From Numida meleagris (taxonomy: Eukaryota > Chordata > Aves > Galliformes > Numididae), in contig NC_034410.1 of the NCBI RefSeq assembly GCF_002078875.1, forward strand, positions 102,740,138 through 102,804,137: 64,000 nt of DNA, written 5' to 3'. The translations under genes were made by a program, and so were the position numbers. Shown piece by piece: positions 47,695 through 59,602 of this stretch. Below the pieces are notes generated by a model. The model did not search any database. It was not told the origin of the DNA and saw only the letters and a list, made by a program, of their open reading frames with translations. Position 1 is the stretch's first letter. Each line of letters opens with the position of its first letter.

Positions 47695-50040
47695 GTATTT
47701 TTCCTAGGTTTATTACTCTACAGTATGTTATCTTGCAGGTTTGGGGTATGAAAAAGGCCGCTCCTGTGAAAAGCATTGTGGAAACGAACACAGTGGTTTG
47801 GGAGCTTGGTATTAGGAAATCACTGAATCACAGAATGTCAGGGATTGGAAGGGACCTTGAGTTCCTACATGACTGATCTAAATATAGCAGAAGGATTCTT
47901 ATGAGGCCTGTGCAAAATATTGTGATCTTTAAAACTTGCTGATCCCTTGTTATCTTTTTAAAACATCTTAGACAGGTCTGTTTGCATCTCATCAGCAGAA
48001 ACAAGCGTGTTGGAGAATAGAAGCAGCTCTGGACTATCTGAAACTGCAATAAGCAGACTGGAGGGGTGGAGAAAGGCAAACCCAGAGAATGAATTCAGCA
48101 GAGCAAATTGAGATGATACTGGAAATAACCCTTGAGAATTTGAAGATAAGTTTGGACTTGAATCTGTGTTGTTGTCCTCCTCCTCTGCCCTAGGAACTAC
48201 TTCTTGATATGTCACTCTCATATATGAGTCACCTGCACCATATATGAAGTAACCCTTGTGAACATTTGCCTCCCCAGATATTATCTTTCTTCAGATGAGG
48301 ATTGAATGAAGGGAAAACTGCATGGAAACTCAGCAAACTGATTAGCAAAGCTGCCTGGAGCATGTATCTCATCTTAATGTACAGTTTCCTGGGACCTCTG
48401 AACTACCTGGTTGTGGCTAGTTGCCACTGCTAGACAAAGATACGTTCTTCCACTGTCCTAGCTGAGGTGGCTTTGCTGCCTGGGTGAAGCAGGGTAAGTC
48501 AGGCTGGAAGCCAGACTGGCAGAAAGATAAGCCAGGAAGAAAAGGTTTCCAGCAGGGTATTACCCAGGCTAGGCAAGAGACAGCTCAGACACAGGGAACT
48601 TGACTAGCAGTGACTTAGGTCAGCCTAAACTCACATACCTGGTGTTCTCCTGGGTGCCACTTTTTCCTCCTGTGTCTGCTCCAAGCTAGGCACTTGCATT
48701 TCCTCCCTGGTGCTGCCTCTGATGCTTGACTGACACCTTATGAGTTGACTGAAATCCTCCTAACTGTGTGAGGGTAAGTGAGAGTGAAGGAAGAAGTTTG
48801 GAACTCACATTTTTGGTGGTCAAACAATTACTATCACTCACTGAGACTGCAGTTTGATGTTAGAGAAAATTGTAATACCATGCGTGCAAGCTGCTACTGA
48901 AGAAAATTTAATCATCCATGAAAATTCACTGATTCATCAAAAAAAAGAATTCTTTTTTTGGTGAGTTGCCATGAAATTGCATGATTGTTAAATCCAGTTC
49001 AAGGGAAGCTATGGGAATGTATGTATAGAATTAGTTGGGAAGAAAAGAACTGCTGGTTTTTTGTGGCAAACTCCAGTTAGGTGGTGCTGCCAGGATGTGA
49101 AACTCTCCTCTTAGCTTGCTTTCAAAACGGATGAAAACTAAACTCAGCTTGTCAAAAAAATCAGTTATGAGGTGGGTCAACACCCGCATCTGGCTTAACA
49201 GCTGCAGAACAGCTTTTCCTGGCACAAAGAGAGAAGAAGTTGTAGTTAGGGACAGGAGATGGGGGATTTTCCTCTATTGATAGTGGTGTGTTCTTAGGTT
49301 GGCTGATATTGACCAAGCTATTCTCCTGGAAGGGTATTCCAAGGCACAGGAGCAATTTTCATCTGTTTTTAATAACTGGCTCAGCAAAATGAGTCCACTT
49401 TTTTTTCTAAATGCTTTAATTTTGGAAACCAGGTATTTTCACTGGCCGCACAAGCAGGCAGATTTGCAAAAGGATGGGAAGACGAAGAACTATGCCAGTG
49501 AGTGGATAACTGAATAGGAAACTGGGAAATCATACACCTCTTCAACTGGCTTTACTTTTAGGCAAATTAAAATGTGAAATTTTGCCTTGAATTTTCTACA
49601 GTAGTTTGTAATGAAGAAGAATAAGGACATACCTCAGCAACCCTCTCTTGTTACATGCTGTAATGGTGCTACCAGCCCAGTTTCATGATGCAGTGGGGTG
49701 GTACAATACAACAAACATGATGTATGGTACAGTAGGGAGCCAGCTATTTTTAATGTGTTTTTGGAGGATCTAAGTCCATATTTCATTTCCTAAGTGAACT
49801 TGCAGTAAACTTTAAAAAAAAAAAACAAAAAACTTTTATGGCCTGAATTTTATTTAAAATTTCTCAGAATGACAAAGTTACTTCTGCATGCCCTTTTAAA
49901 TCTGTGTTTCTGCCTTCACCTGTATTGCTTTTTCAGCAGTTTCTGATTTAAAGAAATCATTACAATAGTTTGCTTCTTGAATTTTAACTTTTTGTTAACT
50001 AATGAAAGAATCATTGTGATTTCTTTAGGATTATGCTTAT
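47695..50040 (+). other. Former PSMA8 intron 2
   Basis: Apart from a short antisense CR1 tail at 47819-47862 no repeat or coding sequence is recognised. The stretch is ordinary AT-rich DNA. Confidence 0.6.
47819..47862 (-). repeat. CR1 3' tail remnant (antisense)
   Basis: AATCACTGAATCACAGAATG followed by GGATTGGAAGGGACCTTGAG is the end of a CR1 in minus orientation. Only some 45 bp remain. Confidence 0.7.
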
Positions 50041-50138
50041 GTTGACCTGACTGCTAATGCCAGACTGGTGATTAATAACACCATAAACTGTCTCAGAAAC
50101 AGCTGAATACATCTCATACAACATTGCAACTCTTGCAG
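50041..50138 (+). pseudogene. PSMA8: PSMA8 relic exon 3
   Basis: The start reads DLTANARLVINNT, like GLTADARVVINRA of PSMA8. After a deletion of about 25 bases and a frame change, the end reads ETAEYISYNIATLA, like VTVEYITRFIATLK. In the first frame a TGA stop interrupts it (50104-50106). The donor GTAAGT at 50139 is perfect. The acceptor is not clear; an AG at 50027-50028 lies after a pyrimidine-rich stretch. Confidence 0.85.
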
Positions 50139-53100
50139 GTAAGTAGTTGGACACTTTTAGTCTTCTGTGTAAAAACTTCACGTGATCCTTAGTATTGAAA
50201 ACAAACCAGTTGTTTATATTTCTATCTGTGAAAAGAGGAAGTCAGGTTAAACTGTCTTTGCATGACTTCTTTAAAAAATGTGAGTATCCCTCAAGAAAAA
50301 AAACTCTTTGTCACAAGAAAATACTAGCTATTATCAGCTTTTTTATTTTAAAGAGCATCAACAAACATATCTGTCCCTTGTGTATAGATCTAGCGGAGAG
50401 CTTTCTTGTGTAACTTGGAAATGATCATGCAGAGAGAGGAACCAAAAAATATTACTGTATAAAAAAGTTGAGCTGAAACTGTAAACTTAAAAACAACAAT
50501 AAAATCTCTTTCAGAAGAGAGCAGTGTGAACAGCCAAACTGAAAGGAAAACTAGTAAATACATTCGTAATTTCTAATGTTGAAGTGCAACACCTGCAGTG
50601 GGCTGATTGATTGCAACCATCTGAGACACTCCTTTGAATCTGTTCACATCTGTGCCTGAGGTCCTGTTAAAGGATGACCTGATTAAGCTTTAATTTCTGT
50701 AGTCTCTGTGATTTTAACAGGGAATGCTTACTAAGGCAGAGGTAGAAACCTGTTATTTCTGTGTGACTTGAGTGGATTTGTGCAACTAGAATGCTAACTA
50801 CAAACTAACCTCTGATTATCAAAAATAATCTGTTGGTATATGAGAAATTAATAGCTCTGTGGTGAACATCCATATCTAGCCTTTTCAGTTTTGTGTTTTT
50901 CTTGTACGTTGGGCAAGCATCTTAATTTTATGGGATGCCTCACGGTGCTGGCCATAAAGCAATGGCTGTAGACCTTTGGGTATGTCTGTCTTGACTTGTG
51001 GGTTTTGATAGTAGTGGGAGTCCTGGGTTGTACCAGACAGATTCATCTAGTACCTAACAGTTTTGGAAGGTAACTGTCAATTTTATGTATATATATTTAT
51101 ATGTTCATGCATAAATGGACTGTATGGACAATCTCATCTGTGCAATAAAAGTGTTTGGGTAGTCAATACCTTTCTCAAAAGGTGGATGTTGAATTCTGGA
51201 TGAAATACCAGCAGGATTAGAAAATTAAAGTGAGCTAGGGAAAGTGTATATGGATTTGGAAATAAATTTATAATAAACTATAGCAAAGATATACGAATAG
51301 TTGTAAAAGCTTTACAAAGCTTGATGCTTTCCTCAAGAAATGGTAGCCTGTTCACACAACAAATAATAAGTAGATTCCACCTGAGATTTGTTTCTTAGTG
51401 ATTCTTTTGTTCGCTTGTTGCTTTTTATAGAAACTTTTCTTTGTGGATATTGAAAATTCTTATGCAAACTGTATTTGAAGGGACGCTAATAGCAACTAAG
51501 ATGTTGCAAGAGATTTTGTGCTAGTGGATTTTGAGTCATACCTTGCTCTTGATCACGGGTTTTGCAACTTACTCAGGCAGGACTGGGACACATATGGTAC
51601 AGGCTCCCTTGTGTGTAGAGAGTAAACTAAAAGATCTCCCTTCTGGAGGGGCAGCTGTACCACTGGAAAAAAAAAATAGTGAGAGAACTGATTTGGGTGA
51701 TTTTACTTAGGTTTTTAGACCAGCTACAGGGAAACGCTTGAATGTGTTGATTACTCATGGTAGCAATGTCCAAGAGTATGTATTTTATTAATCCTTACTA
51801 AAGGAAGGTAGACTGAGGTAGGGTTGAGGAAGAACTCTGGCTGAAGAAGTGGTTGCACCTGGCTACAGTCTGTACTTTGTGCTCAGATTATTTACCACTT
51901 GAATTTACTGGAGTAACTTCATGGCTGGCTTTGTGTCTACTGGCTGCCGAAGGCTCTTACAGTGCATGAGCTCATGGGGTTCATCTTCATTAGTTGACAA
52001 GACTGCCAAAGGCCAATTTCTGGCCCCAAGACCATGCTTTTGTACGAAGCTCTTCTCATCTCTGGAATAGAGCATCTGTATTCTGTCGGACTACTCCTGA
52101 CCGCAGCTCAGGCATTGTCTGGGGGAGGACTACTCAGGCTGAGTGAAAGGATGCCACAGACTACTGTAGCTATAGAGATAATGCAGCTTTAGTGTCTAGA
52201 CCTGTGCACTTGTAACTTTTCTGGCATAGGTGACTGAAAGCCGCTGCAGCAGATTGATCTCTCCACCACAGACAGAAGCAGCGTTCACCCATTCAGAATG
52301 CCTTGGCTTAATTCTCTTGAGCAGTATGATGCAGGTATCTTTTGCTCTTAGTAGGAGAAGAGGTGGGAGAAAGATAGTAAACCAACGTATTTTAATACTG
52401 TCTGTCCTTTGTTATGTGTAAATCAGGAAAAATTTCCTGTAAAATGGATTAAAACTCCCCAAACCTATAAGCATATGTGCAAAATCAAAAATCACATTTA
52501 CTTTGAGGCAAAGAACTGAAGGGTATAATGATCCTTTAAAGTCTTACACAAGTTGTATTTATGTTTCTGTGCACTTCATGAATTTCTTGCTATCTTTGGC
52601 CATCAGTGAAATAAAAAAATCAAAACAGAAAGTTAAATAGTGACTGTCACATCTGTATTGGCCTATCTTTGTTTCCAAGTGGATGGTTTTAATGCATAAG
52701 TTTTTCTCATTAATATGTTAGTTTTATCAAGGTGATATTTTTGTCCTTTTCCAACACATCTTAATGCCGCTGATGGCTTTAACATAGCTGCTAGTGTTGA
52801 CAAGTAAATAAGCACTTCATGTTGTCTTTACTTATGAAACTTTGTGGAGGAAGTTAGCTTTTACATCAATACCTTTCATAGGTCAGGTAGTAGCTATTCT
52901 TGATGTTACTATTTTCTCCTTGGTAGTTACAGACAAAAGGTAAGCAGAAGTACTAATTCCTTCTTTCTTCCTTTCTTACATAATGCATGGTTGTTTTTAT
53001 TTATTTTTTTCCACAAGGTGAGTGTGGAGTAGCAGAGCTAACTTTCTGATGCAAGTGGTAGTGTTTTTGTTTTATAATCTATTGTTTTGTACTGCGATGT

Positions 53101-54464
53101 GCCCATCACGCCTTGTTTTTGGTTCTCTGTCCTGCTGGGAACAGCCTGCAATTTCTTTTTATTCTCTATTTTTTGCATCAGGGGTGTAGTTAATTGGATT
53201 ACAGTTCATGTTCTCTGCTTGATTCCCAAGAGCAAGAAAGCAGGCAAGTCCTAGCCACCATCTGCTTTTCCCCTGTCCTGTGGATTTCTTTCATCTCTAA
53301 TGAACTCAGACCAAAACACAGAACACTGCTCTCATGAGCTACCATAATACTTCAAAGGAGTTTTTGAGCTGGCTGGACAAGAATTTTGGGACATGGAGAT
53401 AGACATTAAATAGATCAAGGAATGAGCCCCAGAAAAGCTGAGGACTTACTGAATCCAACATCTGTTTTACTAATAACAGTGTTGTAAATATGAAAAAGAT
53501 CCATGTACTTGTTTCACTGTAAACAGTTCAAGGCACCATTCTCACCATCTCATTGTAATGTGTGAAAATGTTGATGAAACCTTGACTGCAGGATTGGCAG
53601 TGGTATATTGGCAGTTGGGCAACAGTTGATTGATGAAGGAATGGTATGGGTGGAGATGTCTGTAATCAGCTCCTCTGTAAACTCAGATGAAATTTCTGCG
53701 CACCATTTAGTTTCCTGGCAAAAGAACTCATGCTAGGGTTTTACTATTCTTACGCTATTTTATTATTTTAGTTACTTGGTCTTATTAAACTTTAGAGAAG
53801 GGCAGGTAATCTTTGAATCACTACAAATATGTATTTGAGATATTGCAAGAAAAGACAACGGTTTAAACACTAGAAATCAGCTTTTCACATCAAACTACAC
53901 ATACACTCTTCAATTCACAAAGAGCTCCAATAGTAATTTAGATGTCAGTGAAACTGAAACAAGTTTTGAATTCCTTTTGAGGAAAATCCAGTTAACACTT
54001 TTAAAACCAGATGTAAAGAAATCAACCATGGCATTTGTAAAATCCCGAATATAGCTCTGCATTGGTTAGTGAAGTATTCTACATCCTGCTTACTCAGAAT
54101 GCTTCTCTCGTAAACAGAATTTGAGTTTCTTCAACTGTTGCTCATGGGACAGTGTTAAAGAGTTTCAAAATGTCTGTCCTTCACCTAGCACTATATCAGA
54201 AGTTTTAGCAAACACAGAATAGCTTGTGTGGTCTATTTAAAGGAAAAGATATGTGGCATGAAAAAGTTGAGAACTGCTGTTCTGATAGAGTATCTAGGAA
54301 CATAAATATAAGATCAAATCTTGAAATGTTATGAGACTTCAAGTATTGCATGATGATGGTGGGAGAATCCCATTATGAAATGTATACAAGTCTTTCTGAG
54401 ATTGATTACAGCAGGTCAGATTGTTCATGTTGTGGTGAGATACTGTCCTTTCTGTACTCCACAG
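50139..54464 (+). other. Former PSMA8 introns 3 and 4
   Basis: AT-rich DNA with a possible relic of exon 4 at 51569-51669. No CR1 or other transposon was recognised over these 4.3 kb, which is sparse compared with the flanks. Confidence 0.55.
51569..51669 (+). pseudogene. PSMA8: Possible PSMA8 relic exon 4
   Basis: Between exons 3 and 5 this stretch shows short matches in the right order: TACTCAG, ATGGTA, CCTTGTGTGTAG, GATCTCCCTTCTGGA and CCACTGGAAA. They correspond to the codons for YTQSNG, PFG, ALIVG, TDPSG and HAWK. It is about 18 bases shorter than the expected exon and has no open frame. The match is weak and could be chance. Confidence 0.3.
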
Positions 54465-54536
54465 GCCAATGTGATGCAAAATGGTATAAAAGCTTTTGGA
54501 AGAGGACAGCTCAAAAGGACACCATCAAAGGTAGAA
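54465..54536 (+). pseudogene. PSMA8: PSMA8 relic exon 5
   Basis: A clear acceptor (TCTGTACTCCACAG) precedes GCCAATG, matching the ANAIG start of this exon. Further on, SFWKRTAQKDTIKG resembles EFLEKNYTEDAIAS in an alternative frame. A GTAAGT donor follows at 54537. The exon should be about 123 nt and is only 72, so an internal deletion of about 50 bases is likely. It is close to the securely identified exon 6, about 110 bp downstream. Confidence 0.55.
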
Positions 54537-54644
54537 GTAAGTAATGTAGTACAGTGCATGTGGTAAATGCTTGAAGAAATGCTTGGATTTATTTCCGTTT
54601 TGAAAACGTAAACATACTTGGCTTAATGATTTAATTGTACATTG

Positions 54645-54710
54645 TGCTGTGAAATCTGGTAGAAAATAACACTGAACTTCCTACAATAAGGAGAAACCAG
54701 CTACTTATAG
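54645..54710 (+). pseudogene. PSMA8: PSMA8 relic exon 6
   Basis: The end of the exon reads NNTELPTIRRNQLLI, with 9 of 15 residues equal to the PSMA8 segment KNIELAIIRRNQPLK. It is followed by a GTATGT donor at 54711. Upstream, GTGAAATCTGGTAGAAAA matches the codons for VQSGGK but in another frame, so there is a frameshift; that frame also meets TAA and TGA stops. The acceptor AG is lost. Confidence 0.88.
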
Positions 54711-55444
54711 GTATGTGTTAATGACTTATTAGGAAACAAGGATAAAACTTTATACAAAAGCTTCTCATGACAGTTATTCCAGGTGACACCTGTGCATCCA
54801 GTCTGAAATATGAAATCTCTCCTAACATCTGCTGGTACAATGTTGGGTGGCTTTTATAGCGTCTCTGTAGATTGATAGCACTGGGAGCTATAGTGATTGC
54901 TGCTGATTTATAATAGTGTAAGACATTGCTGGGAATGTTTCATACAGGAAGCAATGTAGGAAGGCGTATGGCAACATGCTATTTGCACTGGTCATAAGAA
55001 GACATCATTGCTTTTGAAAATTATCAAAGTACTAGGAATGTTTTATCCTGTAGTAATCTGTTTCACAGCATTTCTGATATGCTGCAGTCCCTTCATAGCT
55101 TCTGTTTCTATTGCACGTGGAAAATGTAGACTTCAAAACATATTCAAAAACTAACATTAAAAATATTATCAGACTGTGCGTAGTTTGTTTTAGGGGTTTT
55201 AATTTTATTTTTTTGGAACTGCTGTATTTTCACTACTGACTTTATTGTGTGACAAAAAGAGAATACAGAAAATGCTGAGCTATCTAGGAGTTTACTGAGA
55301 TACTAAACAAACTCATCAGTATCAAATGACAAGATTATTGTTTTAGCTTGTAATTATTTCTGCTGTGTCTTGAAGAAGTCCTGCTCTAGACGTGAGACCT
55401 GATAAACAAAATATTTTGACTGTTTAAGAGAAATGAATATTGGC

Positions 55445-55992
55445 CAGTAATGTGTCCTTGCAGCAAGGAAAGCTAATGGTACCTTGGGCCAAGTATTGCT
55501 AACAGCACTGGTGAGGCCACATGTGGAGTGCTGGATCCAGTTCTGGGCTCCCCACTATGCAGGAGACGTGGACATGAATGTAGGCCACAGAAGTCCTGAA
55601 GGATTTGGAGCATCTCTCCTGTGAGGAGAGGCTTGGAAAGCTGAGGGTGTTCATTGTGGAGAAGAGGAGGCTTGGGGGGATTCTCATCAGTGTGAATAAA
55701 TGCCTGAAGGGAGGGTGCAAAGGAGGCAGAGGCAGACTCTATTGAGCGATGCCCAGTGACAGAACAAGAATCAGAAGTCACAAACTGGAACACAAGTGGT
55801 TTGCTCTGAACAACTGAAAGCATTTCTGTGGGGATGATGGAGCACTGACACAGGTTGTCCAGAGGCTGTGGAGTCTCCCCCTTGAAGATCTTCTGAAGCT
55901 GCTGGGACATGGGCCTGGGCACACTGCTTTGGGTGGCCCTGCTTGAGCAGGATCTCCAGAGATCTCTTCCAAATTCAGCCTGAGATTCTGTA
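55445..55992 (+). mobile_element. CR1 3' segment in former PSMA8 intron 6
   Basis: Plus-strand CR1 ORF2 C-terminal region and 3' end: AACAGCACTGGTGAGGCCAC, GGAGTGCTGGATCCAGTTCT, CTGTGAGGAGAGGCTTGG and the tail GGATCTCCAGAGATCTCTTC. Several indels show that it is old. It lies between the relic exons 6 and 7 and is the only sizeable CR1 in the sense direction of PSMA8. Confidence 0.88.
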
Positions 55993-57626
55993 GTAGTAGT
56001 GGAAGAAAAAAGAACATCTTCAAAACTGTTAATTGTTCCAGTTCATCACACTTCTTTCCCCAGCAACTCTCAGGTGTGGATTAGCTGTATGAAAGACAGT
56101 CCCCAGGAGAAAAAGGTAGATCCGAATTTACCCAGCCTAAATACAAGTACACAGCGTTTCCTATTAACTGTGTCTAGGACTTCAGTTTGAGTAACAAATT
56201 TCATCGAGTCTGCTTTGAGACCTGCTGTGCATTTCATCATACATTTGATCCTAAAACAGTATGGTAAGGGACCGTGACTTGGATGCTTAAGAAAACAGCA
56301 TAGGAAAAAAAAGGGAGGAGGAGCAATAATTAAATGCTTTCCCAAATACGTAAAGAAGTTAAATACGTAATTTGCTCTTCATTAATGTTTTTGACATCAG
56401 TCTAATTTTTTAGTTTTCCCATTTGCCTGAGGTTTAAAATGAGATTTCTGTCCCTTCAAGTATGAAAAATGGCGGAGGGTAAGGTGAAGAGAAATAATAT
56501 AATTCTTTTTTTCCTCATCATGAAAAGAATAAGAAATTAAGACCAGGTATTCTTTTTATTTGATCAAGTAATCTAGCTTGTTAGAAGCATCCATGAGTCC
56601 AAAAGAAGGAAACGAGATCACTGTTCAGATTCAGAAATAGGGTATTTCTGTGGTTTTATTCATTATGTGTTAAGGTTGAATCAAACTATGAATTACAGCG
56701 GAAGGCCAGATATTCAAGCACAGGAAGATAGAAGTTAAATGAGCACACCACACCACCAATAGTCTCCTGCAACTTAATGCTTTTGAGGAAAACATGGACA
56801 CAGACTTGCTTTTTGAAGAATTCGTCATTTACCCTGATAAAACTGATTTGCTATGTTCCTAATCACTAGTGGGTTTTGGGTAGTTTGGTTTTTCTTTGCT
56901 GTTTGTTTGCTTTGTTTTCTTCTTTCACATAGAAAAAATAATTTTGTGCAGTACATTTATTTTCCCAGCAAAGTTGGAATACTCACCAGAATGTTAATTC
57001 TTGACATTTTTTTTATTTTAAAAATTAAAATTTCTAATAGCTGGCATAACCACCTATGTAAAAAATAATAAAATGATTATTTTCACAAATATATAATGTT
57101 TTTTTAAATTTTGGGAAGTACTTCCTGGCATATAGTTCCAGCTGACATCTGAACTTAGGACTGTTTATGCTGTTTCCATCTACAGCAACAGAATTCCAAT
57201 CTCTGCTTAAGAATGTAGGAGAACACCAATGCAATTTTGATTTGTCTGCACCTGGTGTTCAGATATTAGCAGAGTAATTTGTTACAGCTTTTGCTCAGCC
57301 TCATCAGTGCTAGGATGCTCTTCAGTGAAATGGCTACTGGTTTGCAGTATAACAGAAGACTGCTTGCTGCACTACATTAATACTGGGAAGGAGATGTAGT
57401 CCCATTTAGTCCCTCTGGTAACTCTTCTGTTGGTTGCAGGCAGCATCTTATTTTACCGTCATCTGAGTCTTGTATCAGAATCAAGAAAATCTGGTTCTCA
57501 TGGTTGGCATCATTTTGAAATGCCTCACAAATATTTAGTAGCACTGTTTTTGCTATGGAACATAAATGAATAAATAGATTACAGCACTGCATATGGAAAT
57601 CAGGATTTTTTTTTTCTTATTCCTAG
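55993..57626 (+). other. Rest of former PSMA8 intron 6
   Basis: AT-rich sequence ending in the T-rich acceptor tract of relic exon 7. Nothing else is recognised. Confidence 0.55.
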
Positions 57627-57706
57627 TTTTTAGTGTAAAAGATGCTGAAATGCAAGTTTCAGAAACAGAGGGGAAAAGAATCTGAAAAGAAAGAAAAATA
57701 CCTGAG
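57627..57706 (+). pseudogene. PSMA8: PSMA8 relic exon 7 (C-terminal exon)
   Basis: A strong polypyrimidine tract and TAG acceptor (57606-57626) precede FSVKDAEMQVSETEGKRI, then a TGA stop and KERKI. This matches FSAKEVELYVTEIEKEKEE and the lysine/glutamate-rich tail of PSMA8. One base appears to be missing at the start, where a Met codon is expected. The lysine-rich end is still recognisable at the nucleotide level. Confidence 0.87.
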
Positions 57707-59602
57707 TCACAGAATAGTTGTGATGGCTGTTATGTTTTTGAAATTTAACAGGCAGTAGTTGCCTGTAGTTCATTTAGTTGCTGAATGAACTGGTTTCTTC
57801 CTAAGCTGAACTCTGTAGTTTTCCGGAAACCTAGGGGAGCTGCAGTTGTGCTAAACCTGATGTGCTTGTTCATCTTACACTGTTGAGATGCCTGTTCTTT
57901 TTTTTTTCTTGCACGTTATTTGTCACAAAAATTTATTACGATGTTTTCCAGGAGCTGATGGAAACTGCTTTCCTTTAGTGAATTTCACAGGAAAGCAAGT
58001 GGTATCCTTTATGACCTTTTAATACAGCTATATAATTCTTGAAATGTTAAATCTAAGTAAAAGAAAAGTAACATTGATTTATCTCAGTGTTCCATTAAGT
58101 ATGCATTTCTGCCTTATAACTAAGCCTTGAATACTGTGAATTGTATTTTCAGAGGCATTTTAATAGTTCCTATTTCTTGCAACTGCATATTTTTGGGTGC
58201 ATTTTCCTCCCTCTGGTTTATTCAGTTTCCTCCTCGGTTTTCCTGCTTTAAGACCTAGCTTGTGAGATGCATGTGTGCTTCCCTGACCTTCCAACCTCAT
58301 TAGATCACATCTGTGGTTCATGATGTTGCTTTGGGTTCCCCAGACCAGCCAACACACGTGCAGGTAAGGCTTACTTCTGTTTCATGTGGCTCATCTTGTG
58401 CCTAAGCTCTGTGTTCAGTAAGCTCACTTACTGTTAGTTACTCAGTATGGTCGAGCAAGCTTTATAGCTTAGAACAATATACAAGTATATGTCTAATTCT
58501 TTTGTTCTACCTTCCTGCTGTACTTTTGAATGTTTCATGAGGTTTAAAGCTGCAGTGCATTGTACCTCATGGAACAAAGAGTTTGACTTATGTAAGTGCA
58601 ATATTTGCTTTGGCATCTGTCAGCCTGAGGGTTCAAAAAGAAAAAGACATCTCCATAAAAGATCATCAGTCAAGAAAAAATAGGGCAGATTATGACACCA
58701 ACTATAAATTTTAAAAAAATCTACTCAATCTAATCGCTAACATGATATAAAGTCATGGTTATTTGAGGATATTAAACAGCCAGTCATAGTTTTACTTGGC
58801 TATTTTCATTAGTAAATAAATTAACATTTGCAGAAGTTATCCCATTACTTACTCTTTTTGGTCCTATCTTCTACTCATTAATTTCCAGCTGAGTCATTCT
58901 CATTCTTTCTTTTATTTGGTGTGAAACTTTATCTTCTCTGATTCTTATTAGTCTTATCTACAGTATCATGCTTCTTTCAGCATCTTTTTCTGAAGAGCTC
59001 ATCTTTGTTATTATTAAACATGTTTCATGGTAAACCTAGATGTGACTTTTCATTTCTCCCATTAAAATAATCTATTTTAACAAATGAGATTAAAAGGTCA
59101 CAAGTATTTCTTTCCTTTGTTTTGCATTTACATGCTTAAGTTATGTCTGTAGTGCTGCCAAGTCTGTCATTTAAGAAAAGCTTAAGGCAAATATTAAAAG
59201 TTTCCTATTCCAGCTAATTCACTGCTTGTACATAATTGATAATTTATCAATCAGAGAAAAAATACGAGTTTTGTAAAGAGGATTACTGACAGATTAAAAA
59301 CACTAAAGCATATTAGATGGATTTTATAGGGTTGTAGGAAACTATAACAAGGTGTTTGATGTGAAACTGCCTTCCAGTTTAAGGAGTTTATAAGGGTCTG
59401 TTGTTGGAAGAGTTAAAGCCTGCTGTCTGGACAGGAATTTTGTGGTATTCAGTCCTTTATCATAATACATTTTTACATTGTGGATAAAGGTCTCTTCCTT
59501 TTATTTCTTGTGCAGTTTCATAGCATAATAGATGCATCTGTTTATGTGTGAAGTGCTTATGGCACTTCAACTTAGCCCAGTATTTTTTTATCATTATTTT
59601 TA
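57707..59602. other. Intergenic sequence after the PSMA8 relic
   Basis: About 1.9 kb of AT-rich DNA. It may include the old PSMA8 3' untranslated region, but no marker for it is visible. Confidence 0.6.

Larger units (their letters stand above)
47583..57706 (+). pseudogene. PSMA8: PSMA8 unitary pseudogene (proteasome alpha4s relic)
   Basis: PSMA8 encodes the testis-specific proteasome subunit alpha4s, which replaces PSMA7 in the outer ring of germ-cell 20S proteasomes. Degraded exons were found in order: exon 2 (47583-47694), 3 (50041-50138), 4 (tentative, 51569-51669), 5 (54465-54536), 6 (54645-54710) and 7 (57627-57706). They are on the plus strand between SS18 and TAF4B, exactly where mammals carry PSMA8. 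Introns are retained and several GT or AG splice sites survive, so this is not a processed copy. Frameshifts, in-frame stops and internal deletions occur in most exons. No exon 1 was found. PSMA7 is the closest paralogue, and protein relics such as LDDHV agree with PSMA8 (PSMA7 has LDDNV). Gene loss is an inference from this one sequence. Confidence 0.88.

Noticed and set aside
47745..47832. Open stretch reading ETNTVVWELGIRKSL, reminiscent of the GTNIVVLGVEKKS part of PSMA8 exon 2
   Set aside because: It lies after, not before, the LDDHV part of the same exon and past its splice donor, so it would need a rearrangement. The match is short and may be chance.
54350..54544. 64-codon frame as a functional small protein
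   Set aside because: The part after 54465 is better explained as a relic of PSMA8 exon 5 behind a splice acceptor; the upstream part has no signature.
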